Shown here: piece after piece, positions 35,693-45,721 of the stretch
Numbering within the stretch: position 1 is the first letter of the stretch
Layout of the letters: every line of letters begins with the position of its first letter
Assembly: GCA_025055285.1 (NCBI GenBank)
Contig: JANWXM010000016.1
Location: 1-64,000, forward strand
Source of the DNA: Saprospiraceae bacterium
Lineage (GTDB): Bacteria; Bacteroidota; Bacteroidia; Chitinophagales; Saprospiraceae
Reading direction: 5' to 3'
DNA: 64,000 nt
Notes under the pieces: generated by a model
The model's database searches: none
What the model was told of the DNA's origin: nothing
The model's input: only the letters and a program-made list of their open reading frames with translations
Program-made: the position numbers and the translations under genes

Positions 35693-37981
35693 CTACTTTC
35701 CCTGAGCATCTACTACGGCCATTGCCGTCATTGCTACAATTTCGCGTACGGAGGCCCCCATTTGAAGTACGTGAATAGGCTTTTTCAAACCCGTGAGGAT
35801 AGGACCAATCACCTCAATGCCCGCTAAACTGCGCATAAGGTTGTATGCAATATTGGCCGAAGATAGATTTGGGAAAATAAGCGTATTTGCTGGCCCATCT
35901 ACCAAGGCACTAAATGGATAGTTTTGCCTTAGTAAATCCATGTCGAAAGCCAGATGGGCCTGCATTTCGCCGTCAATCACCCATTCGGGGTGCTGTTCTT
36001 TGAGGATAGCAGTAGCTTGACGCATCTTAATAGCAGCAGCTCCATCAGAAACGGAGCCGAATGTCGAATATGTTATCAGAGCGATGCGCGGTTTGAGGTT
36101 AAATTTTTCTACTTGCTGAGCAGTTTGTTCGGCTATCTCGACGATTTCTTCGGTTGTAGGGTCGAGATTAACGGTGGCATCGGCAATAAAAATAGGACCA
36201 AGTCGGCTCATGAGAATATACATGCCCGACACGCGCTTTAAGCCAGGTCGTGGGCCAACGACCCGCAGAGCAGGGCGAAGGGTGTCGGGATAATTGCGCG
36301 TTAGACCGCCAATCATAGCATCAGCATCGCCATTTTCTACCATTAGAGTACCAAAATAGTTTCGATGGCGAACGATTTGCCGAGCCTCTCGGTAGATGAT
36401 GCCCTTGCGTTGGCGCTTTTCATACAAAATTCGAGCGTAGTGTTCTAGTCGGGCTTCCTCTTCAGCAGAGGCGGGTAGCTTAGGATCAATAATGGGTACG
36501 TCAGCGATGGCCAGGCGGTGTTCTTGGATGAGGCTTTGAATGCGTTCGACGTTGCCCAGTAGGATAGGCCATGCAATTTTTTCATCTAAGACGACTTGAA
36601 TAGCTTTGAGAACAGAGAGGTTTTCAGCATCAGCGAACACAACCCGCTTGGGGTCTCGACGAGCCTTGGTTTGAATAACTCGTATGAGGGTGTTATCTAC
36701 GCCAAGCCGACGAGCCAATTGGTTCTCATAGGCCACCCAATCTGTAATGGGCTGCTGAGCAACTCCTGACTCCATGGCAGCACGTGCAACGGCTGGTGCC
36801 ACTGTAGTGATAAGGCGCGGGTCTACTGGTTTGGGAATAATATACTCTGGCCCAAAGACTAGGTTAGTACTGCCATACGCCAGGTTAACGATATCGGGTA
36901 CAGGCTTTTTGGCCAAGTCAGCCAATGCGCGCACGGCGGCCAACTTCATTTCCTCGTTGATGACGCGGGCACGCACATCCAGAGCACCGCGGAAAATGAA
37001 GGGAAAGCCCAGCACGTTGTTCACTTGATTTGGATAGTCTGAACGGCCCGTGGCCATAATAATATCTGGCCGTGCACTGGTAGCCGCTTCATAGCTGATC
37101 TCTGGCTCAGGATTGGCCATGGCGAACACAATGCAATTGGGCGCCATAGAGCGCACCATATCTTGGGTGAGAATGTTGCCTACGGATAGGCCAACAAATA
37201 CATCGGCACCTACTAGGGCATCGGCTAAGGTCGCATGAGCAGGGAGGCGGTCGTTGACAAATTCGCTCTTCCTGCCGCCCAATTGAGTGCGCGAGGGATG
37301 AAGTAGCCCTTTACTGTCGAACATAAAGATATTTTCCTTGCGCGCGCCCAAAGAGCAGTATAGGCGCGCGCAACAGATAGCCGAAGCACCAGCACCATTG
37401 ACGACGATCTTCACTTGAGCGATGTCTTTGCCCACAAGTTCTAGGGCATTGAGTAACGCAGCACCACTAATAATAGCCGTACCGTGTTGGTCGTCGTGCA
37501 TAACCGGGATACTCAGCTCCTTCTTTAATCGCTCTTCAATTTCAAAGCACTCAGGAGCAGAAATATCCTCCAAGTTAATGCCACCAAAAGTAGGTTCTAG
37601 AATTTTGACCGTGCGTACAAATTCATCCACATCCCTAGTATCTAATTCAATATCAAAGCAATCTATATCGGCGTAAATCTTAAAAAGCAGTCCTTTACCC
37701 TCCATAACTGGCTTACTCGCCAGAGGACCCAAATTGCCTAAACCCAGCACGGCAGTACCATTACTGATAACAGCCACAAGATTGCCCTTTGTGGTGTAGC
37801 GATAAGCCTCGTCCGGATTAGCCGCAATGGCTAAACAAGGAGCAGCGACACCAGGGGAGTAAGCTAGCGACAAATCACGCTGATTGGCAGTCTCTTTTGA
37901 AGGTACAACCTCCAATTTACCAGGGCGCCCTTTGGCATGGTAATGCAGGGCTTCTTCGACGAGCTTTGTTGATTTATCCAT
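35693..37981 (-). CDS. maeB: NADP malic enzyme fused to phosphotransacetylase-like domain
   Basis: 762 residues from the ATG at 37981 ([20 protein letters not shown]); an open extension upstream lacks character. Residues 1-390 are malic enzyme: [33 protein letters not shown] with the metal site, and the nucleotide loop [14 protein letters not shown]. Residues 430-762 are a phosphate acetyltransferase-like domain ([35 protein letters not shown]), which in MaeB enzymes is regulatory, responding to acetyl-CoA. It converts malate to pyruvate with NADPH formation. A TACCTTCG box (38016-38009) lies 28 bases upstream. It is divergent from the acyl-CoA reductase gene. Confidence 0.93.
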   Translation of the reverse strand: MDKSTKLVEEALHYHAKGRPGKLEVVPSKETANQRDLSLAYSPGVAAPCLAIAANPDEAYRYTTKGNLVAVISNGTAVLGLGNLGPLASKPVMEGKGLLFKIYADIDCFDIELDTRDVDEFVRTVKILEPTFGGINLEDISAPECFEIEERLKKELSIPVMHDDQHGTAIISGAALLNALELVGKDIAQVKIVVNGAGASAICCARLYCSLGARKENIFMFDSKGLLHPSRTQLGGRKSEFVNDRLPAHATLADALVGADVFVGLSVGNILTQDMVRSMAPNCIVFAMANPEPEISYEAATSARPDIIMATGRSDYPNQVNNVLGFPFIFRGALDVRARVINEEMKLAAVRALADLAKKPVPDIVNLAYGSTNLVFGPEYIIPKPVDPRLITTVAPAVARAAMESGVAQQPITDWVAYENQLARRLGVDNTLIRVIQTKARRDPKRVVFADAENLSVLKAIQVVLDEKIAWPILLGNVERIQSLIQEHRLAIADVPIIDPKLPASAEEEARLEHYARILYEKRQRKGIIYREARQIVRHRNYFGTLMVENGDADAMIGGLTRNYPDTLRPALRVVGPRPGLKRVSGMYILMSRLGPIFIADATVNLDPTTEEIVEIAEQTAQQVEKFNLKPRIALITYSTFGSVSDGAAAIKMRQATAILKEQHPEWVIDGEMQAHLAFDMDLLRQNYPFSALVDGPANTLIFPNLSSANIAYNLMRSLAGIEVIGPILTGLKKPIHVLQMGASVREIVAMTAMAVVDAQGK

Positions 37982-38008
37982 AACTTCCGATTGATTCAAC
38001 TTGCGCAG

Positions 38009-38016
38009 CGAAGGTA
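38009..38016 (-). promoter_or_regulatory. -7 box for maeB
   Basis: TACCTTCG on the minus strand, one mismatch from TAnnTTTG, 27 bases before the ATG at 37981. No well-placed -33 TTG. Confidence 0.4.
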
Positions 38017-38106
38017 GGCATGCCTCTAAATTCTCGTACAGTCGGTTGATCGTGCCCAAAGAAAAACTAAAGCGACGGCTCCTTCTCAAAGGACGGTGTA
38101 GTATTT

Positions 38107-39177
38107 TTGCTTTTTAAAAAAACTCCCTTGACTCAGTACGAACGCCTCGAATTATTGGCCGAGTTAGGCCGCTACTTAAGTGAACCTCCTGACGAAGAAC
38201 TGAAGGCTGTTATTCTCCAGGCGTATGCTGCTAATCGCTGGTTTACGCCGGAAAACATTCATTATGCCTTGGCGGCGATTGGCGAATCCTACTTGCAAAA
38301 GGAGAAATTAAAAGCCTGGGCAGAGCGCTACTCCATTCCTGATGTGCCTCACCCTGAAAGGAACGTTGCCCTTATCATGGCGGGCAACATTCCTCTGGTA
38401 GGTTTCCACGATTGGCTTTGCACCTTTGTAGCAGGCCATAGAGCAGTTGTCAAACTTTCTGAGAAAGACCGCTACTTGCTGCCCTTTCTCGTAAAGAAGA
38501 TGGGAGATTGGGCCTTTGAAAGTTGGGAATACACTTACTTTTTAGAGGAAGGCGAGTTACTACGCGATTTTGACGCCGTTATTGCTACAGGGAGCAACAA
38601 CACCGCGCGGTATTTTGAGTATTACTTTAGCAAGTACCCGCGCATTATCCGCAGTAATCGCAACAGCGTAGCGGTTCTCACGGGCTATGAAGAGGACGAC
38701 GATCTGCGCGCGCTAGGGCGAGACATTTTCACTTATTTCGGGCTGGGCTGCCGAAATGTTTCCAAACTTTATGTACCTCATGGTTATCGTTTTGACCGCT
38801 TATTGAGTATTTTGGCAGAAAACCGAGACCTGCTCTTGCACGACAAGTACAAAAATAATTATGACTACACTTTAGCGCTGTTTTTGCTCAACCGAACGCC
38901 TCACCTCAATAATGGCTGTCTGCTGCTGCGGGAGGAAAGTAGCCTTCAAGCACGTATTGCCTCGGTGCACTATGAATATTATGACGAATTGTTTGACTTA
39001 GATGAGCGCCTAGTTGAGCAGAAAAGAAACATTCAGTGTGTAGTGAGCAAAGTCCGATTACACGACTTTGTGAGTGTGCCTTTTGGCAAAAGTCAGCAGC
39101 CTGCTCTAGACGATTACGCAGATGGGATAGATACTATGGCCTTCTTAAGGCAACTGTATGGTCTCTCTGAGCAATAG
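38107..39177 (+). CDS. Acyl-CoA reductase, LuxC family
   Basis: Up to 356 residues. LuxC-type enzymes are aldehyde dehydrogenase relatives that reduce acyl-CoA to fatty aldehyde with NADPH. Marks are [41 protein letters not shown] and the catalytic Cys in [16 protein letters not shown] (about 214). No ATG exists near the 5' end: either TTG at 38107 or TTG at 38128 must be used, and the second gives the length seen in relatives ([14 protein letters not shown]). It starts divergently from maeB, and trmD follows after 11 bases. Bacteroidota keep this gene widely without lux genes; its substrate is unknown. Confidence 0.85.
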   Translation: MLFKKTPLTQYERLELLAELGRYLSEPPDEELKAVILQAYAANRWFTPENIHYALAAIGESYLQKEKLKAWAERYSIPDVPHPERNVALIMAGNIPLVGFHDWLCTFVAGHRAVVKLSEKDRYLLPFLVKKMGDWAFESWEYTYFLEEGELLRDFDAVIATGSNNTARYFEYYFSKYPRIIRSNRNSVAVLTGYEEDDDLRALGRDIFTYFGLGCRNVSKLYVPHGYRFDRLLSILAENRDLLLHDKYKNNYDYTLALFLLNRTPHLNNGCLLLREESSLQARIASVHYEYYDELFDLDERLVEQKRNIQCVVSKVRLHDFVSVPFGKSQQPALDDYADGIDTMAFLRQLYGLSEQ

Positions 39178-39188
39178 AGTCTTTGCGT

Positions 39189-39893
39189 ATGCGCTTTGAT
39201 ATCGTTACCGTTTTGCCTGAACTTTTGGTTAGTCCGCTCAATCACTCTATTCTCAAGCGAGCTCAAGAACGCGGAATCCTGCAAGTGTTTGTTCACGATT
39301 TGCGTGAATACGGGCTAGGTCGCCATCGGCAAGTAGACGATTATCCCTTTGGCGGTGGAGCGGGCATGGTTCTGCGCCCTGAGCCACTGGCAGCCTGCAT
39401 CCGACACTTGCAAGGTGAACGCGTTTACGACGAGGTCATTTACTTAACGCCCGATGGCAAAACTCTCGACCAGAAACTGTGCAATCGCTTATCGCTCAAT
39501 GAAAATTTACTTCTCTTGTGCGGTCATTACAAAGGCATTGACGAACGCATACGCCAAAAGTTTGTTACTTTAGAAATTAGTATTGGCGATTATGTCCTCT
39601 CAGGCGGAGAACTGGCCGCCGCTGTGCTCGTAGATGCGGTAAGTCGTCTCCTCCCAGGCGTATTAAACGATGAAACTTCGGCGCTCTTCGACAGTTTTCA
39701 AGACGGGCTCTTAGCTCCTCCTGTTTACACGCGCCCTGCCGAATGGGAAGGTATGGCCGTACCAGAAGTGCTTCTATCGGGTCATGCAAAACGCATCTCG
39801 GAGTGGCAGCATGAACAGAGCCTCGAACGTACGCGCCTGCGCCGACCCGACTTGTACGCGCGCTGGCAAGAGAGTGAGAACCCTAATATCTGA
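39189..39893 (+). CDS. trmD: tRNA (guanine-37-N1)-methyltransferase TrmD
   Basis: 234 residues from the ATG at 39189 ([13 protein letters not shown]). TrmD methylates G37 next to the anticodon to prevent frameshifting. It has the SPOUT trefoil-knot features: [30 protein letters not shown] and [20 protein letters not shown], then the C-terminal helical domain with LSGHAKRI. Full length. It lies 11 bases after the acyl-CoA reductase gene and is probably co-transcribed with it. Confidence 0.95.
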   Translation: MRFDIVTVLPELLVSPLNHSILKRAQERGILQVFVHDLREYGLGRHRQVDDYPFGGGAGMVLRPEPLAACIRHLQGERVYDEVIYLTPDGKTLDQKLCNRLSLNENLLLLCGHYKGIDERIRQKFVTLEISIGDYVLSGGELAAAVLVDAVSRLLPGVLNDETSALFDSFQDGLLAPPVYTRPAEWEGMAVPEVLLSGHAKRISEWQHEQSLERTRLRRPDLYARWQESENPNI

Positions 39894-40045
39894 GGAAACT
39901 ATACCCTGCTGCTTTTGGTTAGACGTCTTATAGACTTAATATATCTTGCACGTTTTCAGGATATTATTTTTACATGCTCGATAAGGTAAAACTCATCCAT
40001 CGCATTGTAGAGATGCATTCCTCGTATTCGAAGAATTCACTGTTT

Positions 40046-41320
40046 ATGCGCATAATCCTCTTGCTCTGCATTTTTGGAATAGCTGCACGCATATTAGCTC
40101 AAGACCTCGAGAAGCCCGCTCCCTTCCGACCTGTGGTGATGCTTCACGGATTCTTGGCATCGGGTGATACGTGGGCATCGTTCTGCGATTTCTTCACTCG
40201 CTCTGGCTATCCCGCTGATTACCTCTACGTTCACGATTGGAACACGTTAAACCAGGGTGCTGATCATATACAGGCCTTGGATGCAGCTATTGATACCCTC
40301 TTAATGCGCACAGGCGCCCGCCAAATAGACCTTATAGGGCACTCAGCCGGAGGCGGATTGGCCTATCGATATTTAGCCGACTCGACGCGAGCATCGAAGG
40401 TATGTCGCTATGTTCACATAGGGAGTAGACGCCAAAAACAACCTGCTGGCCCCCAAGGTCAGATACCCACACTCAATCTCTGGTCTAAAGACGACCATAT
40501 TACTGCTGCGGCCGGCGGCACGATCGAAGGCGCAGTTAATCGCATGTTATCGGGACTCGACCATTACCAAGTGGCGACGCACTTTGACGCATTTAGCGAA
40601 GTATATCACTTTCTCAACAACGACATGCCACATCTGCACGTTCAACCGACTCGTGCCGGTGTTCCTATTGGCGGCCGCGCTGTGTTTTTAGGGAATAATA
40701 AACCTCTTTCGGCCGCTCGTGTGGAATTGTACTATCTGGATACTTCCTCAGGCCAACGCCTCTCGCAGCTGCCTGATGTACAGGTACGTACTGACAAGGA
40801 TGGGCGCTGGTATATAAGCCACGTTCAAACAGGTGTGCCTGTCGAACTCGTCTTGGCTGCTCCTGAGACGACACGGCCCGTTCACTATTTTTTCCCTGGC
40901 TTCGAGCGACCCTGCCTCCTCGTCTACCTGCGCGCCCTACCTACGGGCGCTGATTTTTTGAGCACCGTGCTGAATAATCTGCCTTGCACCTCCACACAAA
41001 GCGTAATAAGCATTTACCTCTCCTCCCAAAGCGCGCAGGCCGGTCGAGATAGCTTAACCATTAACAATATATCGCTGTCTACCCATTCTATAGCACCGCC
41101 CGAGAAAGTGGCTATTTCGTTCTTTCTTTACGATGAAGATGGCGATGGCCGATCAAGCATTGCTCCTCTCAACCGCTTTGCGCGTTTTCCTTTCCTTACG
41201 GGCGTAGATATGCACTTACCCCCTAACGAAGATATACCCTTAGAAATTTATTTCAATGGAAAACTTCAACGGGTGCGAAGAATTCCATCCCATGAAGGTA
41301 TACAGGTGATTGTTTTCTAG
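40046..41320 (+). CDS. Secreted alpha/beta-hydrolase lipase
   Basis: 424 residues from the ATG at 40046, where MRIILLLCIFGIAARILAQ is a signal peptide; the frame is open back to 39974. The lipase half has VVMLHGFLASGDTWASF (oxyanion region), the nucleophile elbow GHSAGGG near residue 99 and a DDH stretch with later His candidates. Residues 200-424 are beta-rich; they include VQVRTDKDGRWYISHVQTG, a carboxypeptidase-regulatory-like module, and FYDEDGDGRSS, a possible calcium-binding loop. There is no T9SS tail, so periplasmic or outer-membrane location is more likely. It resembles class-2/LipA-type lipases; substrate unproven. Confidence 0.8.
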   Translation: MRIILLLCIFGIAARILAQDLEKPAPFRPVVMLHGFLASGDTWASFCDFFTRSGYPADYLYVHDWNTLNQGADHIQALDAAIDTLLMRTGARQIDLIGHSAGGGLAYRYLADSTRASKVCRYVHIGSRRQKQPAGPQGQIPTLNLWSKDDHITAAAGGTIEGAVNRMLSGLDHYQVATHFDAFSEVYHFLNNDMPHLHVQPTRAGVPIGGRAVFLGNNKPLSAARVELYYLDTSSGQRLSQLPDVQVRTDKDGRWYISHVQTGVPVELVLAAPETTRPVHYFFPGFERPCLLVYLRALPTGADFLSTVLNNLPCTSTQSVISIYLSSQSAQAGRDSLTINNISLSTHSIAPPEKVAISFFLYDEDGDGRSSIAPLNRFARFPFLTGVDMHLPPNEDIPLEIYFNGKLQRVRRIPSHEGIQVIVF

Positions 41321-41918
41321 AAGAGAAGAATCAACTTCCCTGGTAACCTAGCCTACATTTTATTCCCAACCCTTCCTTAAAAGGATTCGCCCGTTCGAAT
41401 CACTAGAGAGACCACAAATTCCCTTAGAAGACCACCCCCAAGCGACTTTTGCACCCAGCGCATCAACTCACTCCATTGACACCTCGAATAACTCGTCGCT
41501 GCTCGCTAACTACACTTTTAAAAACACCTTAAACACTGACATCATGCCCGCTGCCCTATCGCAAGCTTTCCCGGCGGTCTTCCTCCAAAACCTGCTCATA
41601 GGTCATCTACAAAAACGTTGCCTCCAACAACGCCAACCTCACCTTTAGACCAGCATCTGCTTGCGCAAGAGTCAGCAACCAACCAAAACTTACCTGCAGG
41701 TACTCGTCCTCGCTCGCATGCCTGAGCACAGAAAAAACGTTGCGCAACGAGGGCACTTTCAGATTATTGGGCGAAGGGAATGTCATTCTTCTACGGTAGC
41801 TGTGTCTTCAAAAGTCCTTTGCGCGTTTCATTTTACAGGCAATTAGTTCAATAAATCTCAGGTGGGCAAAGAGCGCATGGAGCTTGATTCGCGAGTGCGA
41901 GGCTACTAGAGAAATTTA
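41321..41918. other. Gene-poor region, 598 bases
   Basis: No convincing gene. A short frame (41661-41846) lacks domain character. The piece GTTCGAATC at 41393-41401 looks like a tRNA T-loop, but its flanks do not pair. The sequence composition resembles decayed coding DNA more than a regulatory region, but nothing specific can be assigned. Confidence 0.4.
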
Positions 41919-42521
41919 TTATTGAAACAACAATAAAAACAAGCCCGAAGCAAGAAGGCTAAGGCCTGCAATGAGACCAGCATTGTGTTCCCAGGCATGC
42001 CAGTCTAGCCGCTTCAAACCGCGCAACGTCAACCATACCCAGAGCAGCATTCCAGCTAAAGTAACAATACAGTATAGAACCGCTAGGAAAACGACGAACT
42101 TCCAGCCATATTGACCCGCTGCTAAGAAATAACCCTCGATCTCAAGGCACGGCGAGAAAAACATGGCTGCAGCTAAAGTGCCTACCACGCCCCAGCGCAT
42201 CTGCTGGGCATGTAGGTGAAAATGATGGTGATGGTGATGCTGATAGAGGTAGAACACTCCTAAACCGAGCAGCAAAATTGGCCCAATCCACTGGCTAAAG
42301 GCAGATATTTTTTCGGAGAGCCATGCGCCTAGCCAGGCTACCAAAAAACCAATGATTACCGTGCTCATTACGTGTGCCAGCCCAACGAGCAAGGTAACGA
42401 CCAAGGTCTGAGTGGTCGTCCACCCTCGCTGGTAGCCAATGGCAATAATAGGTAGCCAATGGCTAGGTATGAGGGCATGAGAAAGACTAAGCACTGAAGC
42501 CCCGAGAAAAATTGCGTCCAT
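41919..42521 (-). CDS. Small metal-transporter-like membrane protein with His-rich loop
   Basis: 200 residues from the ATG at 42521 (MDAIFLGASVLSLSHALIPS), six membrane segments. The HALIPSHW motif in helix 1 and the HAWEHNAGL motif late in the protein resemble NiCoT/HupE-UreH type nickel-cobalt carriers. A cytoplasmic or periplasmic loop carries YQHHHHHHFHLHAQQ, a strong metal-binding run. The frame is open 24 codons further upstream but without character. No nickel enzyme or metal regulator lies nearby, so the ion is unknown; Ni, Co or Zn are all possible. Confidence 0.75.
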   Translation of the reverse strand: MDAIFLGASVLSLSHALIPSHWLPIIAIGYQRGWTTTQTLVVTLLVGLAHVMSTVIIGFLVAWLGAWLSEKISAFSQWIGPILLLGLGVFYLYQHHHHHHFHLHAQQMRWGVVGTLAAAMFFSPCLEIEGYFLAAGQYGWKFVVFLAVLYCIVTLAGMLLWVWLTLRGLKRLDWHAWEHNAGLIAGLSLLASGLFLLLFQ

Positions 42522-42656
42522 GGCACGGCAACGTTGAATAGGTCTGTTTAAACTGCCAAAGGTGAGGAGTTCCCGAGAAAAAAAGTAGATCACTTAAGCA
42601 ATTTTGCCGCGCCTATCTTTACGGCCTCAATCGCGAACAAGTTCTTTCACTAAGGA

Positions 42657-43628
42657 ATGATTGTCTCCTTTTTAACGATTATCCTAGGGATTGCTCTCTT
42701 AAGTGGAGGTGCTCACTATTTGGTAGAAGGTGCTTCAAGCGTGGCTAAACGCTTAGGAGTGTCTGACCTAATTATTGGCATGACAGTAGTTGCTTTTGGC
42801 ACCTCGGCACCAGAGTTAGTGGTATCGGTAATTGCAGCCCTGAACGGCTCAGGAGAGGTGGCTATTGGCAACGTCATTGGGAGCAACACCGCAAATATTG
42901 GCCTCATCCTGGGAATAACAGCCATTATTCAGCCCTTGCGTATTCGGCATAACACTATTTGGAAAGATATTCCTTTCAGCTTCGTGGGTATCATCGTGGT
43001 CATGCTCATGGCTGGCGACCACAAACTAGATAGTTCCTCAACTGCTGTCATTTCGCGCTCCGACGGCTTGGTTTTACTTTGCTTTTTTTCTATATACCTG
43101 TATTACACATACAATATTGCGCGCCAGGAGAGGTTTTTCGAGACTGAAGATGTTGCACATCGGCCATTGTGGCTGGCCATTCTTTGGGTAACAGGAGGCT
43201 TATTGGGCTTGGCCTATGGGGGTCGTTTTACGGTAAATGGCGCTGTGGAAATTGCCCGTTATTTAGGCATTAGTGAAGCTATTATTGGTTTAACAGTAGT
43301 TGCCGTAGGGACATCCTTGCCAGAGTTAGCTACTTCAATTGCAGCCGCTTTGCGCGGGCGAGCTGATATGGCCATGGGCAACGTAGTAGGTTCTAATATT
43401 TTTAATATTTTCTTCATCCTTGGAGTGAGTGCAGTTGTTAGGCCGCTTCAGGTTGGGAATATCACAATTGTAGATTTTGTCGTGTGCCTAGTAGCTACTG
43501 TGCTGATGTTTGCAAGTGGATTAGTGTTGAAGCGACAGATTATGTATCGCCCTAAAGGCGGTATTCTAGTGGGATTGTACGTGCTCTACACGATATGGCT
43601 AGTGTTAGAGGCAGTCGGCAAGGTATAG
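42657..43628 (+). CDS. Calcium/sodium antiporter of the CaCA (YrbG) family
   Basis: 323 residues, ten membrane segments in two inverted halves. Each half carries the alpha-repeat: MTVVAFGTSAPELVVSVIAA with GNVIGSNTANIGLILG, and LTVVAVGTSLPELATSIAAA with GNVVGSNIFNIFFILG. These acidic repeats bind Ca2+ and Na+. It exports calcium from the cytoplasm. Its stop is 4 bases from the stop of the convergent nagB gene. Confidence 0.93.
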   Translation: MIVSFLTIILGIALLSGGAHYLVEGASSVAKRLGVSDLIIGMTVVAFGTSAPELVVSVIAALNGSGEVAIGNVIGSNTANIGLILGITAIIQPLRIRHNTIWKDIPFSFVGIIVVMLMAGDHKLDSSSTAVISRSDGLVLLCFFSIYLYYTYNIARQERFFETEDVAHRPLWLAILWVTGGLLGLAYGGRFTVNGAVEIARYLGISEAIIGLTVVAVGTSLPELATSIAAALRGRADMAMGNVVGSNIFNIFFILGVSAVVRPLQVGNITIVDFVVCLVATVLMFASGLVLKRQIMYRPKGGILVGLYVLYTIWLVLEAVGKV

Positions 43629-43632
43629 GGGA

Positions 43633-45582
43633 CTAGCGGGCAAATCCTTTCCAGCGCACGAAAGCCTCCATTGCTTCGTATTCAGCCAGTCCTAATTGGC
43701 GGTAGATTTGAGCCGTTTTGCGGTTGCGGTCTTCGGCGCGTTGCCAGAATTCGCGGTCGTCGTCGCCAGGAAAAGGTGGGCGGTCTTTTTGGCTCTGGTG
43801 CATGAAAATGGCTTGGCGCTTTCGCCGCAGCTGGAGCGGACTCATGGGCACAGCCATTTCTATTTCGTGGACAGCCCATTCGTGCCAGGCGCCTCGATAG
43901 AGCCACAGCCAACAGTCCTTCATCCAAGGGCGGTGTTGCAAGCGACGAAAGGCCTCAAAGATGGCATCTAAGCAAATGCGATGCGTGCCGTGAGGATCGG
44001 CTAGGTCACCGGCGGCGTACACTTGATGAGGCTGAATGCGCTCCAGTAAATCAGTAATAAGTTGAATATCAGCATCACTTAAGGGCATTTTGCGCGCCAT
44101 ACCCGTTTCATAAAAGGGCATATCTAGAAAATGGATATGGTCGTCGTTCAGGCCCACGAAGCGAGCTCCCGCACGCGCTTCACCTCTACGGATGAGGCCT
44201 TTTAAGGTACGCACCTCAGGGATGTCGAGTTGGTCGGCTCGCTTATGGCGCAAGAAGTGAATGACTTTTTCGTACAGCGCGCGATTAGCCTCAGTAAGTA
44301 CTTGTTGGGTTTGATCGAACTCGAGCATGAACTCGGCATAGCGCAGAGCATCGTGGTCGTGTACAGCGATGTTACCTGAAGTCTGATAGGCTACATGAAC
44401 ATCGTGTCCTTGATCTACAAGACGCTGGAAAGTTCCACCCATAGAAATGACATCGTCATCGGGGTGAGGGCTAAAGATGATTACGCGTTTTCGAGCGGGC
44501 AGAGCGCGTTCGGGGCGGTTAGTATCGTCAGCATTAGGTTTACCGCCTGGCCAACCCGTGATGGTCCGTTGCAAGCGATTAAAAATCCGGATGTTTAGTT
44601 CATAGTAATTAGCCTCTTCGATAAGCAATTCACTTAGCCCATGCTCATTGTAGTCTTCGTCGGTGAGTTTAAGAATTGGCTTGCCTGTTTGTTGAGACAA
44701 CCACACGACTGCTTTACAAATGAGGTCATCCGTCCAATTGCAGATGCCTACTAACCAGGGCGTTTTCATGCGCGTAAGTTCTTCGGCAGCGCTCCGGTCT
44801 AGAATAACGCGCGTGTTGGGGTGTTTTTGCAAGAAAGACGCCGGCACTGAATGGGAGATCTCTCCTTCAACTGCCTGACGAATGATACTGGCTTTGTGCT
44901 GACCAAAAGCCATTAGGTATATGGTGCGCGCTTTGAAGATGCTAGCAATACCCATCGTAATGGCTCGATAAGGCACCTTGTCTTCACTGCCAAAGTCCTT
45001 AATAGCATCGCGGCGCGTTAGGTGATCGAGCCGCACCATGCGTGTTGTAGAGCTTTCCCACGAGCCCGGTTCATTGAATCCAATATGGCCTGTGCGTCCA
45101 ATGCCTAAAAGCTGAATATCAATACCTCCGGCGAGGTCAATTAATTTCTCGTAGCGCTCGCAATACGTGGCTACCTCCTCAATGGGCAGCGAACCGTCGG
45201 GAATGTGAATATTCTCGGGCAAAATATCTATGTGGTCGAAGAGGTATTCGTGCATGAAGCGCCAATAGCTCTGACGCGCCTCTCTAGGCATAGGGTAATA
45301 CTCATCTAAGTTGAACGTGACGACGTTTCGAAAGCTAAGTCCTTCTTCTTTGTGCATACGCACAAGTTCTTCGTATACCCTAATGGGCGTGCTGCCAGTA
45401 GCTAAGCCGAGCACAATTTTTTCGCCGTCTTGCTGTTTTTGCCGAATGGCCAGCGCAATGCTCTGAGCCACATAACGCGAAGCCTCGCGAGCATCATCCC
45501 AAATGCGAACGGGTATTTTTTCGAAACTTTTTAGTTCGTACTTGAGGTATCCGGAAGCTTCTTTACTTTTAGAATAATTCAT
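43633..45582 (-). CDS. nagB: Glucosamine-6-phosphate deaminase fused to LmbE/PIG-L deacetylase-like domain
   Basis: 649 residues. Residues 1-270 are NagB, which turns glucosamine-6-phosphate into fructose-6-phosphate and ammonia: LGLATGSTPIRVYEELVR, FNLDEYYPM with the catalytic Asp near 91, and GIGRTGHIGFNEPG with the ring-opening His. After a linker, residues 370-600 are a PIG-L/LmbE zinc domain starting SPHPDDDVISMGG near 373, later DPHGTHR. The fusion is a known Bacteroidota form; the second domain may deacetylate N-acetylglucosamine derivatives. A TACCTTTG box (45613-45606) lies upstream. It is divergent from a glycosyltransferase gene. Confidence 0.93.
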   Translation of the reverse strand: MNYSKSKEASGYLKYELKSFEKIPVRIWDDAREASRYVAQSIALAIRQKQQDGEKIVLGLATGSTPIRVYEELVRMHKEEGLSFRNVVTFNLDEYYPMPREARQSYWRFMHEYLFDHIDILPENIHIPDGSLPIEEVATYCERYEKLIDLAGGIDIQLLGIGRTGHIGFNEPGSWESSTTRMVRLDHLTRRDAIKDFGSEDKVPYRAITMGIASIFKARTIYLMAFGQHKASIIRQAVEGEISHSVPASFLQKHPNTRVILDRSAAEELTRMKTPWLVGICNWTDDLICKAVVWLSQQTGKPILKLTDEDYNEHGLSELLIEEANYYELNIRIFNRLQRTITGWPGGKPNADDTNRPERALPARKRVIIFSPHPDDDVISMGGTFQRLVDQGHDVHVAYQTSGNIAVHDHDALRYAEFMLEFDQTQQVLTEANRALYEKVIHFLRHKRADQLDIPEVRTLKGLIRRGEARAGARFVGLNDDHIHFLDMPFYETGMARKMPLSDADIQLITDLLERIQPHQVYAAGDLADPHGTHRICLDAIFEAFRRLQHRPWMKDCWLWLYRGAWHEWAVHEIEMAVPMSPLQLRRKRQAIFMHQSQKDRPPFPGDDDREFWQRAEDRNRKTAQIYRQLGLAEYEAMEAFVRWKGFAR

Positions 45583-45605
45583 GGCATCGTAAGTTTTGTG
45601 ATGTG

Positions 45606-45613
45606 CAAAGGTA
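45606..45613 (-). promoter_or_regulatory. -7 box for nagB
   Basis: Perfect TACCTTTG on the minus strand, 23 bases before the ATG at 45582. A TTG at 45641-45639 is 25 bases upstream of it, longer than the usual spacer. Confidence 0.5.
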
Positions 45614-45721
45614 GATATGCGCCCTTAGCTGTGTTGAACAAGGAAGGGTTTTGCCTTAGCTTCTACTTTTTTTCTAAGAAAAAACTTACTCTTGCGCCTT
45701 CTTGCGAAGTGTTTCCCAAAC

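Noticed and set aside
41380-41410. tRNA-like GTTCGAATC loop
   Set aside because: The five bases on each side (CGCCC and ACTAG) do not pair, and no acceptor or anticodon stem can be drawn.
42217-42240. His run as an engineered tag
   Set aside because: It is internal to a six-helix membrane protein and fits a natural metal-binding loop.
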